Below, piece after piece: positions 52,868-62,756 of a stretch of DNA of 64,000 nucleotides. The stretch is from Lachnospiraceae bacterium. Lineage in GTDB: Bacteria; Bacillota; Clostridia; Lachnospirales; Lachnospiraceae. Both the position numbers and the translations under genes were made by a program. The stretch spans positions 40,905-104,904 of the forward strand of contig SVEI01000002.1 of assembly GCA_015057445.1 (NCBI GenBank). The letters run 5' to 3'. Within the stretch, counting starts at the first letter, position 1; every line of letters begins with the position of its first letter. The notes beneath the pieces were generated by a model. That model was given only the letters and a program-made list of their open reading frames with translations, did not search any database and was not told the origin of the DNA.

Positions 52868-53626
52868 ATGCTAGATGTAGTGTTTAGTGTTTTTTTTGGT
52901 TTATATGGAATTATAATAGGAAGTTTTGTTAATGTACTTATATTAAGGATTCCTATAAAAGAAAGCGTTGCCTTGACTAGGTCTCATTGTATGACATGTG
53001 GGCACGTATTAAGTTGGTACGAACTAGTTCCACTGTTTAGTTATTTATTTTTAGGTGGAAAGTGCAGGCATTGTAAGACACATATTTCCGCTCAGTATCC
53101 TATAGTGGAAGCGCTGAATGGAATATTGTACGTAATATTGTACCTCGCATGCGGTATTAGTATAGAGTGTATTCTATATTGCCTGTGTGCTTCTGCCTTA
53201 CTTGCGCTAAGCGTAATAGATTGGCGCACCCACGAAATCCCAATAGGGTTTAACATTTTTATATTACTTTTAGGACTGATTAGACTTGTTACTGATATAG
53301 GTAACTGGAGTCAGTATGTAATCGGTTTGTTTGCGGTCAGCGGTTTTTTATTCTTACTGTTCCTTATAACAAAAGGCAGAGGCATAGGAGGCGGCGACAT
53401 TAAACTTATGGCAGCAACCGGCTTACTATTGGGCTGGCAGCTTAATATTATAGCATTTTTGCTAGGATGTGTAATTGGTTCTATTATACATCTGTCAATA
53501 ATGGCTATAAAAAAGGCCGGCAGAGAGTTGGCGTTTGGTCCGTACTTATCAGCGGGCGTTTTTGTAGCAATGATATGGGGTGAGCAGCTCGTGAGCTGGT
53601 ACCTGAGTATGTGGGCTACCTATTAG
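52868..53626 (+). CDS. pilD: Prepilin peptidase / N-methyltransferase PilD
   Basis: Aspartyl membrane protease that removes prepilin leaders and methylates the new N-terminus. 252 residues with about 7-8 helices. The N-terminal methylase domain keeps four zinc cysteines (CMTCG and CRHCK). The first catalytic Asp is in SVIDWRTHEIP and the second in the GxGD motif GIGGGDIKL. The SD GGAAGGG lies 10 bases before the ATG. It should process the pilin and the minor pilins of this cluster. Confidence 0.94.
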   Translation: MLDVVFSVFFGLYGIIIGSFVNVLILRIPIKESVALTRSHCMTCGHVLSWYELVPLFSYLFLGGKCRHCKTHISAQYPIVEALNGILYVILYLACGISIECILYCLCASALLALSVIDWRTHEIPIGFNIFILLLGLIRLVTDIGNWSQYVIGLFAVSGFLFLLFLITKGRGIGGGDIKLMAATGLLLGWQLNIIAFLLGCVIGSIIHLSIMAIKKAGRELAFGPYLSAGVFVAMIWGEQLVSWYLSMWATY

Positions 53627-53675
53627 TCCTTTAAAAAATTATTAAATCACTGATTAGCGAGGGAGGCTATAAAGA

Positions 53676-55283
53676 ATGGCAAAGAGCAATAAGGTGTTAT
53701 CTATTGATATCACAAATGAAAGTATCACAATTATCGAATTAACAGCTTCTGCTAAGAAGCAGACTAACATTCACAATGTTATTATTTTTGAAACTCCTGA
53801 AGATTCATTTGAAGATGGAACTATCAAGGAGCCAGAGAAGATTGCAGCAGCAATCAGAGAGAATCTTGCAGCAAGAGGAATTAGCAATAAGAATGCAGTA
53901 TTTGTTCTTTCTTCAGCAAAGATTGTTAACAGAGAGGTAGTTATACCTTTTGTAAAGGAGAATAAAATCAGAGGAATCATCAATTCAAACTCATCAGAGT
54001 ATTTCCCTGTAAATATAGAGGATTACGTGGTTTCTCATACTGTACTTGAGACAGTTGTAGATGAGGAGAATAACAAGCAGATTAGAGTATTAGCTGTAGC
54101 AGCTCCTTCACATATGGTTAAATCATACTATGATTTAGCAGAGATGGCAGGTCTTAATGTAATAGCGCTTGATTATATCGGTAACTCAATGCTTCAGCTT
54201 ATTAAGACACAGACTAATGCTAATGCAACAACTATGGTAATCCAGTTAGGAAGTGAGTCAACAGTACTTAATATTGTACAGGGCGACAACCTTCTTCTTC
54301 AGAGAACAGTTCCTTATGGTACTAACTCTGTAGTTAATGTAGTAATGGATGAGAAGGGTGTAGATGCAACTACAGCTATGACATTACTTCAGAATGATAG
54401 ACTTATCACAGTAGACTTCGATGATAATGAAGCTACTGGCGCATTTAGATATCTTATTAATAATATAGGAAGAGTTATGGACTTCTATGCTTCTAAGAAT
54501 CCAGATAAGCCAATTGAGGATGTATTCCTTACTGGTGATGGAGCTCTCATCAGAGGTATTGATGGTCTCTTCAAGATTCAGTTAAATGTAAGTACTAGAA
54601 TTATGGATAGCTTATACAACATTAAGTTTGATCCAAGTATTGACCTTAAGGTTTACAATCCAGTTTATCTTGTTACACCAATTGGTGCAGCATTCGACCC
54701 AATGGGATTTGATTTACCTGACGCATCAGGCAAAATTAAATCTTCAGGTGGAAGTGGAAGTATAGCTCCATTCGTAGCTGTTTTAGTGTTAGCAGCAATT
54801 GGTGCAGCTGCTATGGCTTACATATCAATTAATGCTAAGCAGGAGGCTATAGACGAAAAGGAAAGATTAGAAGCAGATATAGCAAGACTTAAGGATATAG
54901 AGGAAGTTGTTATTGCGTTAGAAGAGTCAAACAACTTAGTACTTGATGTTGACACAATGGTAGCAAGTACATATCAGCTTAATGAGAACGCAAGAGAGTT
55001 TATCACTGAGCTTGAGAACAAGATCCCAACAAGTATCGTAATTCAGGGATTTAATACAAGCAATGATGGAATTAGTATCCCAGCAGTATCAACTAGCTAT
55101 GATGCGATTGCAGATTTCATTATGCAGCTTAAGACAATTGACTGCATAAGTGATGCATATGTAGCAAGTATCAATGAAACAGAGGATAAGGAGAGTGGAG
55201 AACTCACTTATACTTTCACTGTAACAGCAACTTATGTTATGCCAGTAGTTGATACAACAGAGACTGAAGAGACAGCTGAGTAA
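53676..55283 (+). CDS. PilM-PilN fusion protein of the pilus alignment complex
   Basis: A 535-residue protein joining two normally separate subunits. Residues about 1-345 are PilM-like, an actin-fold ATPase (SNKVLSIDITNESITIIEL, VIQLGSESTVLNIVQGDN, DVFLTGDGALIRG). A short Gly/Ser linker (SSGGSGS, about 355) leads to one membrane helix (PFVAVLVLAAIGAAAMAYI, about 365-385), a coiled coil (DEKERLEADIARLKDIEEVV), and a PilN-type ferredoxin-like domain to the end. In the usual system PilM binds a short cytosolic peptide at the start of PilN; here that link is covalent. GGGAGG precedes the ATG. Confidence 0.82.
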   Translation: MAKSNKVLSIDITNESITIIELTASAKKQTNIHNVIIFETPEDSFEDGTIKEPEKIAAAIRENLAARGISNKNAVFVLSSAKIVNREVVIPFVKENKIRGIINSNSSEYFPVNIEDYVVSHTVLETVVDEENNKQIRVLAVAAPSHMVKSYYDLAEMAGLNVIALDYIGNSMLQLIKTQTNANATTMVIQLGSESTVLNIVQGDNLLLQRTVPYGTNSVVNVVMDEKGVDATTAMTLLQNDRLITVDFDDNEATGAFRYLINNIGRVMDFYASKNPDKPIEDVFLTGDGALIRGIDGLFKIQLNVSTRIMDSLYNIKFDPSIDLKVYNPVYLVTPIGAAFDPMGFDLPDASGKIKSSGGSGSIAPFVAVLVLAAIGAAAMAYISINAKQEAIDEKERLEADIARLKDIEEVVIALEESNNLVLDVDTMVASTYQLNENAREFITELENKIPTSIVIQGFNTSNDGISIPAVSTSYDAIADFIMQLKTIDCISDAYVASINETEDKESGELTYTFTVTATYVMPVVDTTETEETAE

Positions 55284-55302
55284 TTAGAGGGGGTATTAAG
55301 AT

Positions 55303-56397
55303 ATGAGTAAGAGTAATATTAAAATATTATTAGTATTAGCGACTATCGCTGTACTTGGTTTAACATATATGTATGTGTTCAAACCTAATATGGACGAGAA
55401 GAAGTCATTGGATTCAGAAATAGAGACACTTGAGAAAAAGTATGCAGATCTTAAGGCGCAGGATGCAAAGAGAGATGAGTATCTTGCACAGATTGAAGAG
55501 AACAAAGCATATTTCAATGAGCAGATAAGCAATTATCCAGCAACTCTTGATCAGGAAATTTCAGTTATGTTCATCAAGGGTGTAGAGAAGGATAAGGGAA
55601 ACCTTCAATTTGATGTTAATTCAGTTGGACTTGGACAGCCAAGCTTATTCTACACATTATCTGGTTCTACAAGTGAAGAAGAAGGTGCATCAGGATATGA
55701 GTGCTACTCAGCTAAGCTTCCTATCGTATACGAAGGTTCATACGAAGGTCTTAAGGATTTTGTAGATTATATCATGGCTTACAAGTATAGAATGAATATT
55801 TCTTCATTCAACATTTCATATAACTCTGCTGATGATATTTACTCAGGTTCTGTTGAACTTAATGCATACTGTGTAGCAGGAGCAGACAGAGTAGCAGATA
55901 CAGTATCAGTTAATGTTGATAATGGTGTTTACAACCCATTCTTAGGTGGAGAGGGTGCAGTAACTCCTACTTCATCATCACATGATTCAGATGATGGCGC
56001 ATCAATCTCAGCTGATCATGATATCTTAATTGCACTTAACAATGCTAACAATGACTCGACTGATGGAATTATTCTTTCAGCAGGTGGTAGTGATACATAT
56101 GTAACAAGCTCAGAAAACAGCGTTGTTGACGTAACAATTACAGTAGCTGAGCAGGATGGTAAGAATATGGTAACTTATGCTATCGGAGATAGTTCATATA
56201 GCATGGAGCTTGCAGACGATGAACTTACAGTATATGTAGAGTCAAATGATAGAGTTGATTCAAATGATACAAACGGAGTAAAGGTTAATGTAGAGAACTC
56301 AACTGACGTTCCAGTATATGTAAAGGTTAGTGGAGATGATACAACTTCTCCAAGATTTGAAATTGGAAGCAAGACAGGTGTTGTAAAGGTATACTAA
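55303..56397 (+). CDS. PilO-like protein with extra C-terminal domain
   Basis: A 364-residue protein. A short cytosolic start is followed by one helix (ILLVLATIAVLGLTYMYVF, about 8-26), a coiled coil (DSEIETLEKKYADLKAQ), and a ferredoxin-like PilO domain (about 90-200). From about 216 (TPTSSSHDSDDGAS linker) an additional beta-rich domain of about 130 residues has no PilO counterpart and may reach into the wall or stand in for PilP, which Gram-positives lack. GAGGGGG precedes the ATG; it follows the PilM-PilN gene by 19 bases. Confidence 0.7.
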   Translation: MSKSNIKILLVLATIAVLGLTYMYVFKPNMDEKKSLDSEIETLEKKYADLKAQDAKRDEYLAQIEENKAYFNEQISNYPATLDQEISVMFIKGVEKDKGNLQFDVNSVGLGQPSLFYTLSGSTSEEEGASGYECYSAKLPIVYEGSYEGLKDFVDYIMAYKYRMNISSFNISYNSADDIYSGSVELNAYCVAGADRVADTVSVNVDNGVYNPFLGGEGAVTPTSSSHDSDDGASISADHDILIALNNANNDSTDGIILSAGGSDTYVTSSENSVVDVTITVAEQDGKNMVTYAIGDSSYSMELADDELTVYVESNDRVDSNDTNGVKVNVENSTDVPVYVKVSGDDTTSPRFEIGSKTGVVKVY

Positions 56398-56413
56398 GAG
56401 AGGATGAGGATTT

Positions 56414-58117
56414 ATGGCAAAAAATAATAATAAGGGTTTCTCTTTAATTGAAATTGTTATAGCCATGGCCGTATTAACATTACTTTTGACACCTATCATC
56501 AAGCAGTTTGCTCAGACTATGAAGGTTAGCCGTCAGGCAAAAGAGCAACAGTATATTAATGAAGAAGCTTCGTTTTCATTAGAGGAAGGTCAAACTACTC
56601 CATATGATAAAGATGGTAATCTTAAGGAATATGAAGCGAAGTATATTCAGTTAGTTAATGATAATCCAGAGTTACAATTTACTACATCAACAAATGCAGT
56701 AAATTGTACTTTGGTAAATGAAGTTGGAATGCCTTTAAGTATTGCAGATGAATCTGGAAATCTTATGGTTGATGAACATGGTAATACAATTAATCATGTT
56801 GAGTATAAGGTAGATACATTTGAACTTAAGAATTTAGAGATTGGACCAGAAAATTCTCTTTACAACAGAGTGATGACTGTTGACAACTTGGCAACAGAAA
56901 TTAGAGGTTGTAGAGATCCATTCTCAGATGATGGATTTGCAATAAAGTATAATATACTACCAGCAGATGTTCCAACAGGTTATACATTGACTAACGAAGG
57001 CAGTGCAGTTATTCGTGATGATAATGGTAATGTTATAAGTGTTGTTGTTGAAAAGACAAAATATGTGGGAAATCCAAACAACACAAACCTTGGTAACATG
57101 CAAGATTTAGATTATGAAAAAGTAGCTATGATTAACGGAACAGCAACTAACTTTGATGATCAGGCAGAAAAAGCACTGTTCTCCATGGCAATGGATAAGC
57201 TTAAGGAAATTAACTATGAAGAGTGGGAAAATGGTATGCTTCATAGTAGTGGTGATAATATCCTTCGTCAGCATGGTTATGAACCAAATATGACAAAGCT
57301 TACTAAGATATATGTTGCTGATAATGCTGAACCAGACGGAACAACATCATATACAATTAAAGCAGATGTATTCTATTATTGTAGTTATACACTTGATGGT
57401 GAGTTTGCAGAAGCACAGTTATCATATAATGTATTCGCTCAGACTTTTAAGACTGAGAAGTGTCCAGATATTTATTTTGAGTATCAGCCATTCGTAGTGG
57501 AGATGGCAGAATCTGGATTAGGTTCATATGATGTTACTTATGCAGCAGATGACTTTATTCTAATCGATAATTATGTTGAGACAGAAGAAGATGGAGAGCC
57601 AAAGGTAAAGTTATATATTTACAAGCCACATCTAGACGCAATTAATGTTGCATCTGGAGCAACAGGTGATGATTATGAGAAAAAAGATAATTACACTTAT
57701 ACAACTATAGCGCCATCTGCTGATGATTTAGCTTCAGAGGCTGCTTATAAACAGTTTTTACTTGATAATTCGGTGGCGATTCATGTTGCGAAAGCAAATG
57801 ACTCTGTGTCAAATGTGAAGATATTTACAAATCTTAACACAGAAGATAATGGAGATAAGTCACAGTTCTTCGATGATGCAGATGCATTTGGTTCTTTCAC
57901 TTTTGTAAAATCTGATAACACAGCTTTTGCGTCATCACCTAAGGTTGATTTCGATAAGGCACTTATTAAGCCAATTAGCGAAGATACTCGTTATGATGAC
58001 AGATTAAGAACTGTAACAATTACTTTGATTCCTATTGAAACTGATGACGCTGGAAATGAAGTAGTAAGAGACGATGCAAATACAGTTATTCTTACTGGAC
58101 CAAAGGGGGAAAAATAG
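56414..58117 (+). CDS. Large minor pilin (PilV/GspI-like N-terminus)
   Basis: A 567-residue protein beginning with a short leader MAKNNNKG and the mature start FSLIEIVIAMAVLTLLLTPII, i.e. a type III signal with Glu at position 5. The remainder is a long, acidic, beta-rich region. Typical minor pilins are 120-250 residues, so this one has a large extra domain (about 350 residues), perhaps an adhesin or tip domain. GAGG lies in front of the ATG. It is followed directly (one base after the stop) by the 1027-residue protein. Confidence 0.8.
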   Translation: MAKNNNKGFSLIEIVIAMAVLTLLLTPIIKQFAQTMKVSRQAKEQQYINEEASFSLEEGQTTPYDKDGNLKEYEAKYIQLVNDNPELQFTTSTNAVNCTLVNEVGMPLSIADESGNLMVDEHGNTINHVEYKVDTFELKNLEIGPENSLYNRVMTVDNLATEIRGCRDPFSDDGFAIKYNILPADVPTGYTLTNEGSAVIRDDNGNVISVVVEKTKYVGNPNNTNLGNMQDLDYEKVAMINGTATNFDDQAEKALFSMAMDKLKEINYEEWENGMLHSSGDNILRQHGYEPNMTKLTKIYVADNAEPDGTTSYTIKADVFYYCSYTLDGEFAEAQLSYNVFAQTFKTEKCPDIYFEYQPFVVEMAESGLGSYDVTYAADDFILIDNYVETEEDGEPKVKLYIYKPHLDAINVASGATGDDYEKKDNYTYTTIAPSADDLASEAAYKQFLLDNSVAIHVAKANDSVSNVKIFTNLNTEDNGDKSQFFDDADAFGSFTFVKSDNTAFASSPKVDFDKALIKPISEDTRYDDRLRTVTITLIPIETDDAGNEVVRDDANTVILTGPKGEK

Positions 58118-61100
58118 TTGAAGAAAATTAAAAAGCTATTTAAAAAATTAAATAACAATGGCTCCAGTATGGTAATGGTAATTGTTGCTTTGGCATTTAT
58201 AGGAATTATTGTAGGTGCGCTCCTTTCAGCAGTAGGTTATTCTTACAGACTTAAGCTTCAGGATTTAAATTCTAGAGATAATTTCTATTATGTTGAGCAG
58301 GCAATGAATGAAATCTATGCCGGAGTTGGTTCCGAAGTAGTAAGCGATATGCAGGACGCATATGTTTATACTGTAGAGAACATGGTTTCATATGATTTTG
58401 AAACAAAAACTTATGTAACAAAAGGAAAAGATGTTGTACAGAAAGATTTTGAAGACAGATTCATGTCCTATGTACAGAATAATGAACTTTTCAAGAATGA
58501 TAAGATTGCAGACACTCTTGAAAGTTTTATAACTAATGATTCAGTAGTGCTTGATAGAAGTAAGGTTTACGTTGAAGTTGAGAGAAATGACCCTGAAGAT
58601 ACTAGCAAAGTAACAAAGATCATTATCAGAGATGTAACCTTAACAAGAACTCAGGATTATGGTAAGAATGTAGCATCTGGTTCATATACTCAGACAATTT
58701 CAACAGATATAGAAATTGGAGAGCCAGATTTTGAAGTACTTTTCAATGCAACTAATGATGATTATGCAAATATCTTTAAGTATTCAATGGTTGCAGATAT
58801 GGGTATAGAGGTTGTGCAGCCTTCTACACCACTTACAATTGCAGGTAATATTTACGCTGCATCAGACTATTACAATAAGAAGTATAATGAGAGTACTTAT
58901 GTTGTAGATGAGGAAGGAAATTATACTGTAAGTGATAGTGACAAGAAGTTTGAAAGTGGAATAGTTTATAGTGTTTCAGGAACAGATGAGGACGGAGCTC
59001 CTACATTAGTTCAGGAATCAGCTGATAAGTACACACATGGAAGTGTTACTTCTAAATTATATAGTACTACTCCATTATTCAATATGTATTATAATCAGTA
59101 TTCAACAGCAACAGGTCCAGCCTTTGCTGGTAGTGGAGACTGGTTTGATGGTGTACTTGAAAGAAGTATGTATTCAGGATTATATGTAGATGGTTCAAAT
59201 GTTACTATAATGGCTGATATGGTAATTGTACCAGGTACTATGGCTGTTATGGATGAAGGTACACTTTCAGTATATGGTAAGAACGGTAGTCTTACTGCAG
59301 AGTCTGAGATTTGGACAGATAACATAGTGTTAGGCGGCGCAAGTGAGAAGAAGGAAGTTACCGATGCTCTTGAGACAAAAACAGAGTATTCAGGAGCTTC
59401 AGCAATATTAAAGGCTAACGCATATGTAAAAGATGATACTGAGCTTAATGCTTCGGGATCAAACTTCTCCTTAAATGGTAGCTATTTCGGATATGGTGAC
59501 AGTACTGAGAGAGATGAAAGAGTATTTGTACCAACAGTTGATGCCAAAAATTTCCAGGTAACCTATTATGAGGGCTGGGAGGAATTGACCGAAAACAGAG
59601 GACATTATAACAGTTCAGCAATTATTGTAAATGGTCAACAGTCAACTCTTGACTTGGAGCAGACAGAGACAATTTACCTTGCAGGTCGTTCATATATTGA
59701 ATTATCTAAGGATGTAACACCTGTTGAGGAGGATGTTACTGTTGGAGAGGAAACAAAGAAGACTGTTTCTGAGACATATGCATTCCTTCCGGAAACAAAT
59801 AATTTCCTAACTGCAGATGCAGATGATACAGTATCATTAAGAGATTATAAGACTGGTGAGAGTATTTCACTTAAGACTAACCAGCTTGCATATATCCCAG
59901 TTATGTATGCGGGAATGCCAGAAGCAGTATATGATAGTAATAAATCGTTCCTTTATTTTGAGGCTGAGCTACATGTAGGTCTTAGGGATAGTGCTTTGTT
60001 CGAGAAGTATTTCCCTGTAGCAGTATTTGAGGATTATAAGATTCCTTGTGTAATGCAGGAGGTATCTGGCAAAAAGTATTATTATTATGATTTTGAATCT
60101 GCACATGATATTATGTGGAGATACAATGAGGGAAGAAACACACTTGAACAATTCCGTACTACATACCCATCAGCTCAGTATTATGCAGCTGCATTCATAA
60201 AGGATTATGTGGCAGAGCTTAATGATGAGGATAGTCTTATAAGAGAATTCCTTACAGATATTGGTAATTTTGAAGAATTAGAGTTTGATGCTGGTGAGAT
60301 TATTCTTCCAGATTATGAACTCAATCCATTTGTAAGTATATATTCAAGTGGTGCAATTACTACAAAATACGATACTACATTTGAGATTATTCAGTCAGAA
60401 GATTGGAATCAGACTGCTTTAGCGTCATTGTTAACTTCAACTAATAATGACTATAATAGTGGACTTGATCTTGAAACAATGGAAAGAGTACAAGAGTCAG
60501 GATATTATTCAAGTGCATACGAGCTCTCAAATGATTTTGAAATGGAGTACAACTTAGTTAAGTGGAATTTAGGTCACTATGAAGCTACTTCAGATCAGAA
60601 TGAGGCAATGCGTAATATCAATGAGATTGCATATATTAAGGAACTTGTACAAGATGAGGATTTTGGTGAGGCTTCAATTACACCAATTAATAAATTCCTT
60701 AATATTGAGGAGATTACTAGTAGTACTAATATAGTACCTGCTATTAATGATGGAGATTCAGGATCAGGAGTTCTTGATCTTGACTCAGGATATTCAGTTT
60801 GGGTAAGTGATGAAGATGTTACTATAGAGGCAAGAACAGGGGATAATGGCGTTGTAAGAGGTGTTGTTGTTACAAAGGGAGATGTATTCTTCCATGAAGA
60901 TGTTACAAGCTTTGAGGGTCTTATCGTATCAGGTGGTAAGGTATTCATCACAGAGAATCTTTCTAAGATGTATTCAAGCCCTGCAATATGTCAGGCGGTA
61001 CTTAGAGAGTGTCAGTTACTTGGAACTGATAATGCAAAGACAGTACTCAACCTTTTCAAGGGTTATGAAGTAGGCGAAACTGAAGAGGATGGCGCAGGTA

Positions 61101-61201
61101 GTGTGGCATCACCTACAGATTCTTCAGAGGCTAAGACAATTGATAACATTGATTATTCAGATGTTTGTAGATTCAGCAACTGGATGAAGAATGTAGAATA
61201 G
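58118..61201 (+). CDS. Giant PilX-like minor pilin
   Basis: A 1027-residue protein with TTG start and AAGGGGG upstream. The N-terminus KLNNNGSSMVMVIVALAFIGIIVGALLSAVGYSYRLK has the pilin-like Gly-Ser junction and hydrophobic helix, but lacks Glu5, as in PilX proteins. Most of the protein is extracellular. A stretch near the C-terminus (VTIEARTGDNGVVRGVVV, DVFFHEDVTSFEGLIVSGGKVFI) shows a short repeat that resembles a beta-solenoid, as in PilX-type proteins. A Tyr/Asp-rich, Lys-poor composition suggests an exposed surface. The function as a tip or adhesive component is inferred. Confidence 0.72.
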   Translation: MKKIKKLFKKLNNNGSSMVMVIVALAFIGIIVGALLSAVGYSYRLKLQDLNSRDNFYYVEQAMNEIYAGVGSEVVSDMQDAYVYTVENMVSYDFETKTYVTKGKDVVQKDFEDRFMSYVQNNELFKNDKIADTLESFITNDSVVLDRSKVYVEVERNDPEDTSKVTKIIIRDVTLTRTQDYGKNVASGSYTQTISTDIEIGEPDFEVLFNATNDDYANIFKYSMVADMGIEVVQPSTPLTIAGNIYAASDYYNKKYNESTYVVDEEGNYTVSDSDKKFESGIVYSVSGTDEDGAPTLVQESADKYTHGSVTSKLYSTTPLFNMYYNQYSTATGPAFAGSGDWFDGVLERSMYSGLYVDGSNVTIMADMVIVPGTMAVMDEGTLSVYGKNGSLTAESEIWTDNIVLGGASEKKEVTDALETKTEYSGASAILKANAYVKDDTELNASGSNFSLNGSYFGYGDSTERDERVFVPTVDAKNFQVTYYEGWEELTENRGHYNSSAIIVNGQQSTLDLEQTETIYLAGRSYIELSKDVTPVEEDVTVGEETKKTVSETYAFLPETNNFLTADADDTVSLRDYKTGESISLKTNQLAYIPVMYAGMPEAVYDSNKSFLYFEAELHVGLRDSALFEKYFPVAVFEDYKIPCVMQEVSGKKYYYYDFESAHDIMWRYNEGRNTLEQFRTTYPSAQYYAAAFIKDYVAELNDEDSLIREFLTDIGNFEELEFDAGEIILPDYELNPFVSIYSSGAITTKYDTTFEIIQSEDWNQTALASLLTSTNNDYNSGLDLETMERVQESGYYSSAYELSNDFEMEYNLVKWNLGHYEATSDQNEAMRNINEIAYIKELVQDEDFGEASITPINKFLNIEEITSSTNIVPAINDGDSGSGVLDLDSGYSVWVSDEDVTIEARTGDNGVVRGVVVTKGDVFFHEDVTSFEGLIVSGGKVFITENLSKMYSSPAICQAVLRECQLLGTDNAKTVLNLFKGYEVGETEEDGAGSVASPTDSSEAKTIDNIDYSDVCRFSNWMKNVE

Positions 61202-61209
61202 AGGTGCCT

Positions 61210-61800
61210 ATGAAGAAGAGAAGAATGAAAAAACTAAACAATAAAGGTTATTCTTTAGTTGAGTTAATTATCGTTATTGCAATCATTGTGGTGCTTACTG
61301 CAGCCGCAATGATTACAATGACAGTTATGCACTCAGCAAAGGCTAAAGAGGCAGCCATAACATTTGATTCAGAGCTTTCTGAATTAATAAAAAATTCAAA
61401 GAGTAAAGCATGTGATGCTAATGTAGATGGCAAGATTGATGATGCAGACGAAGGATATTCTTTTGGAATCAGACTTCATAAAGATGGAAACAAGTGCTAT
61501 TTACAGGATGTATTAGTAAAAGACGGACTTTATGTCCAAGATGATACATATGAAGAAGCTAACAATGTTAACGATGGAAAAGGAATTAGCCTTTCATCAT
61601 ACGTATATGTAAAATATACTGATCTCGACGGTAATGTTATTACTATTGGCGAGAATTCAGGGGATGAGGTATTAATTGCCTACAAAAAGGATGGAACTTG
61701 TTTTTCAGGATATGGAATGTATGAGTTCATCAGAACTAGTGGTGGCGATCAGGTAGCAAGTATGACTCTCAACAAAAATGGAAGTCATAAGTCAAATTAA
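61210..61800 (+). CDS. Pseudopilin (GspH/FimT-like) with a Ca-binding-like loop
   Basis: A 196-residue pilin-like protein. The ATG at 61210 after GAGGTG is preferred over the GTG at 61204. Leader MKKRRMKKLNNKG and mature start YSLVELIIVIAIIVVLTAAAM; Tyr in place of Phe at position 1, Glu at 5. A loop DANVDGKIDDAD (about 75-86) follows the DxNxDGxIxxxD pattern of EF-hand or dockerin calcium loops. Nine bases separate it from the preceding stop. Confidence 0.8.
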   Translation: MKKRRMKKLNNKGYSLVELIIVIAIIVVLTAAAMITMTVMHSAKAKEAAITFDSELSELIKNSKSKACDANVDGKIDDADEGYSFGIRLHKDGNKCYLQDVLVKDGLYVQDDTYEEANNVNDGKGISLSSYVYVKYTDLDGNVITIGENSGDEVLIAYKKDGTCFSGYGMYEFIRTSGGDQVASMTLNKNGSHKSN

Positions 61801-61818
61801 TATAAGGAGGGATAAACT

Positions 61819-62742
61819 GTGAAAAGAATTAAAAATAACAATAGCGGTTTTACTCTCGTGGAGTTAATTATTGCTATGGCCGTTTTAGCTTTTCTTATGA
61901 CAGCTATTGGTTCTCTTATGGGAAGTAGTATTGCTAGTCATAAAAAACAAAAAGCAGAAATTCAGGTACATAACTCAGCACAGCAGACATATGATCAATT
62001 AACAGATTCTATTATGCAAGCTAAGGAAGTTGTAGTGATTGGCTATGAAGTAGCTACACCATATGACTTTGCCGTACCGGGAGAAGATGTTGGTGCTACA
62101 CCAACTTTGGTATGTTATGTTAAAAGTGAGGAAATGAAGGACTTTATTGCTGATAATCCTTCTGTATATTATACAGATGACGTGGCATCTATAGGTGCAA
62201 GTAATATTAGACTTTTTTCTGAATTTGACACAACAAAGACCTTTTATGTAAAACAATTGTCAATTAAAACATCAGTACCATTAGATATGACAGCTGTTCC
62301 AGCAACATTGATTAAAGCTGATACAGCAGATTATTATGATCTTCGTGATCCTATGTCTGATGGAGGCCTTGAGGTTGTACGAATTTATAAGAACACAACA
62401 GCTTCAGGATTAGATGCTTTAAGTCAAAAAGACAACTTGTTTAACACATATGTTTTTGAAGGTAATTGTATGTATTATGGAAGAGAGTACAGTTTTATGA
62501 CTACCAATAATGATTCATACATACCTTATGACAAACATAACTGGTTATACAATGATGGCTTGAGTTATGTTAAAACTACAGGAGCAGGTGCTTATGATAT
62601 TTCTGCATGTACATTAACTGTTGATGCAGAGAATGGAGCAATAGGCATTGAGCTTATGTACAATAACAGAAATATGACATACACAACTCAAGGAATGGTA
62701 AACATAAGAAATTCTTATGTATTAAAGGGAAAGGATAATTAA
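61819..62742 (+). CDS. Minor pilin (PilW/GspJ-like)
   Basis: A 307-residue protein with GTG start and AAGGAGGG 7 bases before. Leader MKRIKNNNSG, mature start FTLVELIIAMAVLAFLMTAIGSLMGSS, Glu at position 5. The head contains NSAQQTYDQLTDSIMQAKEVVVIGYEV, a helix-strand pattern seen in PilW/GspJ proteins. It is probably part of the priming tip complex with the previous three proteins. Confidence 0.8.
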   Translation: MKRIKNNNSGFTLVELIIAMAVLAFLMTAIGSLMGSSIASHKKQKAEIQVHNSAQQTYDQLTDSIMQAKEVVVIGYEVATPYDFAVPGEDVGATPTLVCYVKSEEMKDFIADNPSVYYTDDVASIGASNIRLFSEFDTTKTFYVKQLSIKTSVPLDMTAVPATLIKADTADYYDLRDPMSDGGLEVVRIYKNTTASGLDALSQKDNLFNTYVFEGNCMYYGREYSFMTTNNDSYIPYDKHNWLYNDGLSYVKTTGAGAYDISACTLTVDAENGAIGIELMYNNRNMTYTTQGMVNIRNSYVLKGKDN

Positions 62743-62756
62743 GGAGGTAAAGCAAA

